From: Clostridium luticellarii
Lineage (GTDB): Bacteria > Bacillota > Clostridia > Clostridiales > Clostridiaceae
Length of the DNA stretch: 64,000 bases
Direction of reading: 5' to 3'
Assembly (NCBI RefSeq): GCF_002995845.1
Contig: NZ_PVXP01000007.1
Location: 1 to 64,000, forward strand
A program made the position numbers and the translations under genes. Shown one piece after another: positions 7,476 through 14,159 of the stretch; position 1 is the stretch's first letter, and every line of letters begins with the position of its first letter. The notes below the pieces were generated by a model that saw nothing but the letters and a program-made list of their open reading frames with translations, ran no database searches and was not told the origin of the DNA.

Positions 7476-7491
7476 TGTTAGAATTATAACA
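7476..7491. promoter_or_regulatory. Candidate activator-binding site (UAS) upstream of the sigma-54 promoter
   Basis: The inverted repeat TGTTAGAATTATAACA lies about 65 bases upstream of the -24 box. It matches 13 of 16 positions of the inverted repeat at 10697-10712 upstream of the second sigma-54 promoter. The regulator is likely the enhancer-binding protein at 10863-12281. Confidence 0.55.
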
Positions 7492-7527
7492 GCAGATCTT
7501 CTCCAAAGTTTAAAATTCTTCTATACG

Positions 7528-8454
7528 CTAATCACATTTTTTGAGAAGTTCTTCCCAGTTTTTATCCACTTCTTTTTGGATTGCCTCTATCATGTACTCA
7601 TTCCCGGACTTAAACAGATGCTTGAACCTTCCCTGTGGTTTCAGCCATTCAGTTATGGGAAGCTTCTTCTTTGGCCTGTAATTTAAAATATATTTACCGT
7701 CAATTATCTCGTACAGGGGCCAGAAACAGGTCTCAACAGCCAGATCAACTATGTCAAGTTCTTTCTGAGTATCACATCTCCAGCCTCTTGCACAGGGTGT
7801 AAGTACATTCATAAATGCCGGCCCTTTGGTATAAATCGCTTTTTCAGATTTTTGATAAAGATCCTTCCATTTTGAAGCAACGGTCTGGGCTGCATAGGGA
7901 ATATGATGTGCAGCTATTACACTGGTCAAGTCTTTTCTGTACTGCTGTTTTCCCGGAACTGCTTTTCCCTGGGGGGAAGTGGTGGTACTTGCACCAAAAG
8001 GAGTAGCCGAGGATCTCTGAATTCCAGTGTTCATGTATGCTCCATTGTCATAGCAGACATAGACAACATCATGTCCCCTTTCCATAGTTGCAGAAAGCGA
8101 TTGAAGTCCTATATCATAAGTTCCTCCATCTCCGCCGAAAGTTACAAATTTATAATTTTCCTTTATCTTCCCCTGCTTTTTAAGGGAATTATATGCGGTT
8201 TCCACACCGCTTATAGTAGCTCCTGCATTTGCAAATGCTGAATGAATAAAGGAATCTTTCCAGGCAACATAGGGATACAGGCATGTTGAAACCTCCATAC
8301 ATCCAGTGGCATTTGCAACAACTGCCTTGTCTTCAGGTTTCAACGCCTTAAGCACCCATTTTGCAACTATTGGTGCCCCGCATCCGGCGCACATCCTGTG
8401 GCCTGCAGTTATTCTATCAGCTTTTTTCGATAATTCTTTCAAATTCACCGCCAT
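7528..8454 (-). CDS. porB: 2-oxoacid:ferredoxin oxidoreductase, beta subunit
   Basis: The thiamine-pyrophosphate subunit of a four-subunit oxidoreductase that decarboxylates a 2-oxoacid to its acyl-CoA and reduces ferredoxin. The TPP motif is GDGGTYDIG (D109) with N137 about 28 residues on. Cysteines C22, C25, C52 and C221 match the [4Fe-4S] ligand pattern of pyruvate-type beta subunits. At 308 residues it has the usual length. The start ATG at 8454 follows AGGAGGAG. It is 11 bases downstream of porA and the last of the porGDAB set. No frameshift is visible. Confidence 0.93.
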   Translation of the reverse strand: MAVNLKELSKKADRITAGHRMCAGCGAPIVAKWVLKALKPEDKAVVANATGCMEVSTCLYPYVAWKDSFIHSAFANAGATISGVETAYNSLKKQGKIKENYKFVTFGGDGGTYDIGLQSLSATMERGHDVVYVCYDNGAYMNTGIQRSSATPFGASTTTSPQGKAVPGKQQYRKDLTSVIAAHHIPYAAQTVASKWKDLYQKSEKAIYTKGPAFMNVLTPCARGWRCDTQKELDIVDLAVETCFWPLYEIIDGKYILNYRPKKKLPITEWLKPQGRFKHLFKSGNEYMIEAIQKEVDKNWEELLKKCD

Positions 8455-8465
8455 TTTATCTCCTC

Positions 8466-9641
8466 CTATTCTCTAACACCCAGATAGTTGTAAGTTTCAT
8501 ATTTCCCTGCGGCTATATCTTTTTGAAGTCCCGTGTAAACTTCCTTGATACTGTCTACAGTTACATCTCTTCCGCCTAATCCGTAAATATAGCTTTTCAC
8601 GATCTTATTGGCTCCGTTTCCATATACGGCACTTCTCACTTCTTTGAAAAGAGGTCCTCCCGTAGTGGCAAAGGAATCCGTTTTATCCAGGACAGCCAGT
8701 GCCTTTACATTCTTGAGTGCCTCTGCTATTTCAGGTGCAGGGAAAGGTCTGAATACCCTGAGTTTGACAAGTCCCGCCCTGATTCCATTTTCCCTCAGCT
8801 CATCCACTGCCACTTTCGAAGTACCTGCAGAAGATCCAATAACAACTACGGCAATTTCTGCATCATCAATTTTATACTCTTCAAAGAAATTGTACTTTCT
8901 CCCTGTGATTTTTCCATATTCAGCTGCAGTTTCAAGAATAACTTTTTTGGCATTTATCATTCCCTGGGCCTGAAGCCTTTTGTGCTCGAAATAATACTGA
9001 TTTCCGTCAAATGCTCCAAAGGCGGCAGGAGTATCTCCGAGAAGAGAATAGTCAGCTTTATGTTCCCCCACGAATTTCTTCACTTCTTCTGCTCCAAGAA
9101 GCATCATATTTTCGATTCCATGACTTGTTATGAATCCATCATAGCAAACCATTACAGGCAGTCTCACCTCCGTATTTTCAGCTACCTTAACTGCCTGTAT
9201 AAAATTGTCGTATGCCTCCTGTACATTCTCGCTGTATATCTGCAGCCATCCCGAATCCCTGGCACCCATGGTATCACTGTGGTCATTATGTATGTTGATG
9301 GGACCGGACAGTGCCCTGTTAACCGCCGCCATAACTATGGGCCTTCTCAAAGATGCTGCAATATAGAGGGGCTCCCACATGTATGCAAGTCCATTTGAGG
9401 ATGTGGCAGTCATTACTCTTGCCCCGGCTGCCGAAGCACCTATACAGGCACTCATCGCACTGTGCTCTGATTCTACTGGTATAAATTCTGTCTTAACCTG
9501 TCCATTATTTACATATTGTGAAAAATACTGCGGCACTTCTGTAGACGGAGTTATAGGATAAGCTGCTACTACATCAGGTTCAATCTGCATCATTGCGGTT
9601 GCAACAGCTTCGTTACCGCTTAAACTTACTCTTTTTGCCAT
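8466..9641 (-). CDS. porA: 2-oxoacid:ferredoxin oxidoreductase, alpha subunit
   Basis: The start ATG at 9641 (MAKRVSLSGNEAV) is chosen because AAGGGTG precedes it. A longer frame back to 9740 would overlap porD heavily and adds residues foreign to the family. The 391-residue protein has the alpha-subunit N-terminal domain (AYPITPSTEVP, residues 24-34) with the ESEHSAM segment and GPINIHNDHSD. A transketolase-C-like part follows with VVIGSSAGTSK and LRVFRPFP. The pattern is closer to pyruvate- than to 2-oxoglutarate-type enzymes, but the substrate is not proved by sequence. It forms one operon with porG, porD and porB. Confidence 0.93.
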   Translation of the reverse strand: MAKRVSLSGNEAVATAMMQIEPDVVAAYPITPSTEVPQYFSQYVNNGQVKTEFIPVESEHSAMSACIGASAAGARVMTATSSNGLAYMWEPLYIAASLRRPIVMAAVNRALSGPINIHNDHSDTMGARDSGWLQIYSENVQEAYDNFIQAVKVAENTEVRLPVMVCYDGFITSHGIENMMLLGAEEVKKFVGEHKADYSLLGDTPAAFGAFDGNQYYFEHKRLQAQGMINAKKVILETAAEYGKITGRKYNFFEEYKIDDAEIAVVVIGSSAGTSKVAVDELRENGIRAGLVKLRVFRPFPAPEIAEALKNVKALAVLDKTDSFATTGGPLFKEVRSAVYGNGANKIVKSYIYGLGGRDVTVDSIKEVYTGLQKDIAAGKYETYNYLGVRE

Positions 9642-9660
9642 ATTCATCACCCTTTCCTGG

Positions 9661-9957
9661 TTATTCCTCAACCAACTGTATGGCGTCAAATTTACATTGG
9701 GCAGCACACAATCCGCAGCCCTTGCAGTGATCATAATCAATACCTTTTACTTTTTCGTCTTCAACTACTATGGACATATCCGGACAGAAAGCCCAGCATA
9801 AAAAACAATTTTTACATTTTTTATCATCCCATACCGGCTTTGCAGTTCTCCAGTCTCCAGTTTTAAATTCACGGGCATTTCCCGTATCAATAATTATTCC
9901 ACCGGGAGTTGTATCCTGCCATTTACATTCTGTAGAATAATAATTTTTATCACTCAT
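9661..9957 (-). CDS. porD: 2-oxoacid:ferredoxin oxidoreductase, delta subunit (2x[4Fe-4S])
   Basis: A 98-residue ferredoxin-like subunit. Two cluster motifs are complete: C48-C51-C54-C58 (CKNCFLCWAFCP) and C78-C81-C84-C88 (CKGCGLCAAQC). It passes electrons from the TPP site to free ferredoxin. The start ATG overlaps the porG stop (ATGA), with AAGGAGG upstream, so the two are translationally coupled. Two extra cysteines lie outside the motifs (C11 among them). Confidence 0.95.
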   Translation of the reverse strand: MSDKNYYSTECKWQDTTPGGIIIDTGNAREFKTGDWRTAKPVWDDKKCKNCFLCWAFCPDMSIVVEDEKVKGIDYDHCKGCGLCAAQCKFDAIQLVEE

Positions 9958-10532
9958 ACTTTTCGTACCTCCTTCATGGATCTCCTCAAAGCTGCCATAT
10001 TCCCATCTATCACCTGAGGTTTGGTTGCAAACTTGTGCCTGAAGGAACCTTCCATATTTTTTATGAATTCCTCTTCCTGCATAACCCCGGATATTTTGAC
10101 TATGGCTCCCAGCATAGGTGTATTGGGAAAGTTTCTGCCAAGTTCTTCCTCTGATATCTTTCTGGCATCAATGGTATATATATCTCCCTTAAAATCATCA
10201 AAATATGATCTTATTTCTTCCGGTTTTTTCGATGTGTTTATCACCACTGCACCGGATTCTTTCAATCCATTTGTAACCTTTACACTGCTTATGAGAGTCT
10301 CATCCACCACCACTACATAATCCGGCTTATATATATTGCTGTGTATTTTAATAGGCAGATCACTTACACGGTTATAAGCAGTTATAGGGGCTCCCATTCT
10401 CTCCGGACCGTACTCGGGGAAACCCTGAACATATTTGCCTGTATTAAATGCAGCTTCTGCCAAAAGCAGAGAGGCTGTTTTAGCGCCTTGTCCTCCTCGT
10501 CCATGCCACCTGATTTCGATAATCTTACTCAA
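9954..10532 (-). CDS. porG: 2-oxoacid:ferredoxin oxidoreductase, gamma subunit
   Basis: The 192-residue gamma subunit. The start is TTG at 10532, fixed by GGGAGG seven bases upstream and by the conserved N-terminus SKIIEIRWHGRGGQG. It has the family pattern GRGGQGAKTAS, FPEYGPERMGAP and VVVVDETLI. It is the first gene of porGDAB and lies about 48 bases from the predicted start of the sigma-54 promoter at 10590-10606. The gene order GDAB is that of archaeal and anaerobic bacterial four-subunit enzymes. It differs from the single-chain pyruvate oxidoreductase that most clostridia also carry. Confidence 0.93.
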   Translation of the reverse strand: MSKIIEIRWHGRGGQGAKTASLLLAEAAFNTGKYVQGFPEYGPERMGAPITAYNRVSDLPIKIHSNIYKPDYVVVVDETLISSVKVTNGLKESGAVVINTSKKPEEIRSYFDDFKGDIYTIDARKISEEELGRNFPNTPMLGAIVKISGVMQEEEFIKNMEGSFRHKFATKPQVIDGNMAALRRSMKEVRKV

Positions 10533-10589
10533 TTGTTTACCTCCCTTATAAAATTTAGAATAAAAAATTACACCTTATTGTCTTATGAA

Positions 10590-10606
10590 AGCAATTTTAA
10601 TGCCAA
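10590..10606 (-). promoter_or_regulatory. Sigma-54 promoter before porGDAB
   Basis: On the minus strand the sequence is TTGGCATTAAAATTGCT, an excellent fit to TTGGCA-N5-TTGC. GG (10604-10603) and GC (10592-10591) are 10 bases apart. It shares the core TTAAAATTGCT with the promoter at 7398-7414. Confidence 0.85.
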
Positions 10607-10629
10607 ACTGCATGCATGAATCAGCTGAT

Positions 10630-10721
10630 CCCCGGCTTCCGCTGGGATTTGTCCATAAAGAGGCTGCAGAGGATGCCGAACCTCTTCCCGTTAAAATGTT
10701 ATAATTCAAACATTTTATAAC
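10630..10721. promoter_or_regulatory. Activator-binding region upstream of porG
   Basis: The inverted repeat TGTTATAATTCAAACA (10697-10712) lies about 93 bases upstream of the -24 box. It resembles the one at 7476-7491 and sits inside a longer repeat, 10690-10721, in which AAAATGTT pairs with AACATTTT. A second, weaker repeat (AAGAGG with CCTCTT, around 10658-10686) lies closer to the promoter. The gap 10533-10862 holds nothing else apart from the promoter and terminator listed. Confidence 0.55.
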
Positions 10722-10797
10722 AATATACTAACAATTATGGATACATCAGAATTTACGCAGGAGAATAATAATTGAAAAATACTTTAAAAAAGCATTT

Positions 10798-10845
10798 AAA
10801 CAAATACGCTAATATGCTCTTGAGGCATATTAGCGTATTTTTATA
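10798..10845 (-). terminator. Strong terminator of the activator operon
   Basis: A perfect 16-bp stem (10802-10817 with 10825-10840) and a 7-base loop follow the activator gene by about 20 bases. It has a short T-run on both strands. It separates the larB-activator operon from porGDAB. Confidence 0.85.
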
Positions 10846-10862
10846 CAGCCATATTTATATAG

Positions 10863-12281
10863 CTAAAAATCTTTCTGTTTCAATCTGTATGCAACCTGAT
10901 AGTACTTGATGTCTATACCCTTTTTATTAAGCACTTTAGCTATCTTCCTGGGGCCAAGCCCTTTTTTCCTCAATTCCAAAATAATATGGTTCACTATTTC
11001 AGGATCATCATTCACTTTCAATTTATCATCAGATCCTCTGTTCTTATTACTATCGGCGGTATAGATGGAATCCACGGGAAGGTGCTGGACATCCACCAGT
11101 ACATTCAGATTTTGATCCTTGACATTGCTTATAAGCGGTGCAGCACAGTCTATACTCTGATTGATTATGTCCCTGAACTGTCTTATATTTCTTGGATAGT
11201 ATTCATTCAACAATATTTTCTTTGCTTCATCTGAAAAAATCACATTCAGATTTATATTGTACTTGTCATATACGTTGGCCTCATACCTATTTATAAACTC
11301 AGTAAGTATTTCAATTTTATCCTCAACAGATCTTTCCCTCAGCGGCGGAAGATACAGATCATACTGACCCAGCCTCTGATATAATTCCGGCAGCAGTACT
11401 TCTTCCAAATTTTTTGTAGAAGCTGCTATCACTATGACATTTACGGGAATATCCCGGTTTCCTCCAATACGCCTTATGGTTCCTGATTCTATAGCCTTAA
11501 GCAGAAGATTCTGATAATTATTGAGAGCATGGGCCTCATCTAAAAACAGTATCCCATTATTTGCCATCTCAAACAGTCCTTTTTTATCCTTTGAACCGGT
11601 AAAAGATCCCTCGCTGCATCCGAATATCTCCATGGCAGCAATGTCGGTGTTGGTAAATTGGGCACAATTTATTTCAATAAACGGGGCATCTGGTTTTATG
11701 ACCCCTATTTCCTTGGCATAATAATAGATGCACCTTGCCAGAAGTGTTTTACCCGTTCCGGATTCACCAGTTATAATACAGTGTCTGGGTCCTCCGAGAG
11801 CTCCAACGGTTTTTCTGGCTTTTTCAACAGTTGTCCCCAGACTTGAATTGGAGCCTATGATATTGGAGAATGCATCATTTTTGCTTTTCAGGGAAATCTT
11901 ATGCCTCAGTTTTCTTATTTTGTTGTTCAGATTTTCCATCTCTGTAATATCAGAAAATATTGCAAAACCGCCTTCTAATTTTTTATCTATGAATATGGGT
12001 TTTGCCTTCACCATGTATTTTCTTCCATTTGTATGGTTCACCTTTCCATAAAACACCATTGTTCTCTTGTCTATTACCTCCAGCAGTGCAGCTTGAGGGT
12101 AATATTGGGATATGTGTTTTCCTATCATGTCTTCAGGCTCACATTTTACATATTGAGCAGATATTCTATTTGCAAAGACAAGATTTCCCTGTTTATCTAC
12201 AACGTTTACTCCCTCATTTAAAGAATCGATAATATCTGAAAATATATTATTAAGTTGTGGAAATTCAAAACACTTTTTCAT
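10863..12281 (-). CDS. Sigma-54-dependent PAS/AAA+ activator, likely regulator of the por and unknown-larC operons
   Basis: A 472-residue enhancer-binding protein. A PAS domain (about 10-115) is the likely sensor. A linker helix leads to an AAA+ domain with Walker A GESGTGKT (172-179) and Walker B GILFLDE (243-249). The sigma-54 contact loop reads GSFTGS (225-230) instead of GAFTGA. A C-terminal helix-turn-helix (GPRKIAKVLNKKG) binds DNA. It is the last gene of the larB operon, 15 bases after the MoaB-like gene. Two sigma-54 promoters with a shared inverted repeat lie downstream, which makes them its probable targets. The signal sensed by the PAS domain is unknown. Confidence 0.93.
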   Translation of the reverse strand: MKKCFEFPQLNNIFSDIIDSLNEGVNVVDKQGNLVFANRISAQYVKCEPEDMIGKHISQYYPQAALLEVIDKRTMVFYGKVNHTNGRKYMVKAKPIFIDKKLEGGFAIFSDITEMENLNNKIRKLRHKISLKSKNDAFSNIIGSNSSLGTTVEKARKTVGALGGPRHCIITGESGTGKTLLARCIYYYAKEIGVIKPDAPFIEINCAQFTNTDIAAMEIFGCSEGSFTGSKDKKGLFEMANNGILFLDEAHALNNYQNLLLKAIESGTIRRIGGNRDIPVNVIVIAASTKNLEEVLLPELYQRLGQYDLYLPPLRERSVEDKIEILTEFINRYEANVYDKYNINLNVIFSDEAKKILLNEYYPRNIRQFRDIINQSIDCAAPLISNVKDQNLNVLVDVQHLPVDSIYTADSNKNRGSDDKLKVNDDPEIVNHIILELRKKGLGPRKIAKVLNKKGIDIKYYQVAYRLKQKDF

Positions 12282-12296
12282 CTTATCAACACCAAT

Positions 12297-12815
12297 CTAA
12301 TTTTTAGGGTATTTCGATAAAACCGCACTGGATATCCTGTCAACTATAACGTCCAGCTCCTCCTCATTTTCAGTTAAACAACCAATGCAGGCCCTGGCTG
12401 CTTCCACTGCTTCCACATATGGTCCCGGCACGTTTACCACCAGAGTACCTCCCTGCCTTGCTGCAACAAGTTTTGACCACATATGGCCGTTTTTTCCGTA
12501 TATCTCCTTATATTTATATTCACTTATACATCTTTCTATGGCACTATGGGTAAAATCCCTGGCCAAAGTGGATACATATCTGTGTCCTCCGCCGGAGCCT
12601 CCTATGAAAATTACCAGATCCACATTTTCGTCAATGCATTTTTTCAGCTGCTCCACTATTTTATCCTCATTGTCGGATACCGGCCTCACACGCTTTATTT
12701 CACATCCCGGGTACTTCTCCAGGATAAGCTGCATTATGGCGGGACTGTTGGTATCGGTTACAACTCCACTTAACACTTCATTGCCTGTAGGTATTATAAC
12801 AACACTATTTATCAA
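12297..12815 (-). CDS. MoaB/MogA-like (molybdopterin-binding fold) protein
   Basis: The best start is TTG at 12815, with AGGTGG upstream and an 11-base overlap with the previous stop. An ATG at 12845 would lengthen it by ten residues and lacks a good site. The protein begins INSVVIIPTGNEVLSG and has the MoCF-biosynthesis fold (TGNEVLSG, then DTNSP). The usual GGTGxxxxD loop reads GGSGGGHRYVS, so the acidic residue that helps catalysis is replaced. It also has VVNVPGPYVEA and two cysteines in ARACIGCL. It is probably not a normal molybdenum-cofactor enzyme. Its place between larB and the activator suggests a role tied to the nickel cofactor or to an enzyme substrate. Confidence 0.75.
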   Translation of the reverse strand: MINSVVIIPTGNEVLSGVVTDTNSPAIMQLILEKYPGCEIKRVRPVSDNEDKIVEQLKKCIDENVDLVIFIGGSGGGHRYVSTLARDFTHSAIERCISEYKYKEIYGKNGHMWSKLVAARQGGTLVVNVPGPYVEAVEAARACIGCLTENEEELDVIVDRISSAVLSKYPKN

Positions 12816-13167
12816 TATTATTCCACCTTTCCTTCTGGCATCCATACTGCTGTCCCTTCGGAATACTGTTCACATCTACTTCTACTATTTTCCTCGCAGA
12901 GTCAATTTTAGTAAGTTCCGTTGCCGTAATCCCCTCCACCGCAGAAATCGCCTTTATTATTCCACTTTCATCTTTTAATATGGCTTCCGGATCTATATTA
13001 TAAATGTCCATCTCTATAGATTCACCGGTTACTCCAATTACCCTTATGCCCCTCTGTATAAATTCCGAAAGCTTTTTCTCAAGCTCAAAAGGCTTGAGTC
13101 CTCTTACATCCACTCCTTTTATTCTTACCACTGTCTTATCTATGTATGCTATTACTGAATTGTCCAT
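12805..13167 (-). CDS. Uncharacterised 120-residue protein in the larB operon
   Basis: The start ATG at 13167 is chosen because GGGGAGTG precedes it by eight bases. An upstream ATG at 13185 lies before that site. The protein is soluble with mixed strand and helix segments (VIAYIDKTVVRIKGVDV, LEKKLSEFIQRGIRVIGVTG, AILKDESGIIKAIS) and a C-terminal Cys-containing basic tail. It is not LarC2, lacking the ANIDDM pattern. I do not recognise the family. It sits between larB and the MoaB-like gene and overlaps the latter. Confidence 0.65.
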   Translation of the reverse strand: MDNSVIAYIDKTVVRIKGVDVRGLKPFELEKKLSEFIQRGIRVIGVTGESIEMDIYNIDPEAILKDESGIIKAISAVEGITATELTKIDSARKIVEVDVNSIPKGQQYGCQKERWNNIDK

Positions 13168-13268
13168 ATTTGGTTCACTCCCCATCAGCTAATTTTACTG
13201 TACAAAATTTAAATATACACTTTTCTCAATCTTACCACAATTCATTAAAAAATATCCATACTCTCAAA

Positions 13269-14015
13269 CTAAAGCTTATTTATAATACTTGCAAGATATG
13301 CTGCTCCAAAACCGTTGTCAATATTAACTACACTTACTCCGCTGGCACAGCTGTTGAGCATAGAAAGCAGTGCAGTCACTCCTCCGAAATTTGCTCCATA
13401 TCCCACACTTGTAGGCACTGCAATAACGGGCTTATCCACTAACCCTCCTACCACACTTGCCAGTGCACCTTCCATTCCTGCAATGACTATAATCACCTTT
13501 GCCTGTCTTATAATGTCCATTTTATGAAACAATCTATGTATTCCAGCTACACCTGCATCAAACACTTTTTCCACTTTATTGTCGAATATTCTGGCAGTTT
13601 CAAAGGCCTCCTCGGCCACCGGGATATCCGAAGTACCTGCCGTAACTATGGCTATATAGGACTCGGTTTCCTTCTGCTCTTTTTTCCTTATGGTTATGGT
13701 TCTGGCCTCCTTGTTATATCTTGCACAGGGGCAGAGTTCCTTCACTGCCTGGTACATTTCCTCGTTTGCCCTGGTTCCCAATATATTATTTTCTTTGGTA
13801 AGCATAAATTCCACAATTCCCCTTACCTGCTTCACGGTTTTTCCTGCACAATATATGACTTCAGGATATCCAACCCTTATTTCTCTGTGATTGTCTATCA
13901 TGGCATATCCCAGGTCCTTAAAAGGCAGATCTTTCAGCAATTCCACACCTCTATCCACGTTCACTTTCTGCTCTTTAATGTCTTCCAGCAATTTTCTCAA
14001 ATCATTTTCATCCAA
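13269..14015 (-). CDS. larB: LarB, nickel-pincer cofactor carboxylase/hydrolase
   Basis: LarB carboxylates the pyridinium ring of nicotinic acid adenine dinucleotide and hydrolyses the phosphoanhydride, the first step to the nickel-pincer nucleotide. The C-terminal half is PurE-like ([14 protein letters not shown] near residue 125, then GVAGIHR and [11 protein letters not shown], and ending in NGFGAAY). The start is TTG at 14015 behind GAGGTG. The GTG at 14022-14024 lies inside that site and is less likely. At about 248 residues it is the usual length. It is the first gene of the operon that ends with the sigma-54 activator. No LarE (sulfur transfer) or LarA (lactate racemase) gene is seen in this window. 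Confidence 0.92.
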   Translation of the reverse strand: MDENDLRKLLEDIKEQKVNVDRGVELLKDLPFKDLGYAMIDNHREIRVGYPEVIYCAGKTVKQVRGIVEFMLTKENNILGTRANEEMYQAVKELCPCARYNKEARTITIRKKEQKETESYIAIVTAGTSDIPVAEEAFETARIFDNKVEKVFDAGVAGIHRLFHKMDIIRQAKVIIVIAGMEGALASVVGGLVDKPVIAVPTSVGYGANFGGVTALLSMLNSCASGVSVVNIDNGFGAAYLASIINKL

Positions 14016-14078
14016 TTTTTTCACCTCATAGACAAAGTTTACTATTAAATTTAAATATCGATTTTATCAACAACATCA

Positions 14079-14107
14079 ATTATATTGATTATAATTACAA
14101 TTTTCAA
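14079..14107 (-). promoter_or_regulatory. Sigma-70-type promoter of the larB operon
   Basis: On the minus strand TTGAAA (14107-14102) is followed after 17 bases by TATAAT (14084-14079), about 55 bases upstream of the larB start. No sigma-54 signature is present, so the cofactor genes and activator are expressed by the housekeeping polymerase. Confidence 0.75.
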
Positions 14108-14118
14108 CTAATTATGCC

Positions 14119-14148
14119 CAGCAGCTCATCCGTCATGCCGAGCTGCTG
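14119..14148 (-). terminator. Hairpin after the nucleoside-kinase-like gene
   Basis: A 9-bp stem (CAGCAGCTC with GAGCTGCTG) and a 12-base loop lie 12 bases past the stop of the gene at 14160. It has no T-run, so termination here is likely but not certain. Confidence 0.45.
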
Positions 14149-14159
14149 AGTTAAAGCTC

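Noticed and set aside
12805-13167. The small larB-operon protein as LarC2
   Set aside because: It lacks the ANIDDM-type start and the other LarC2 motifs, and lies far from larC1.
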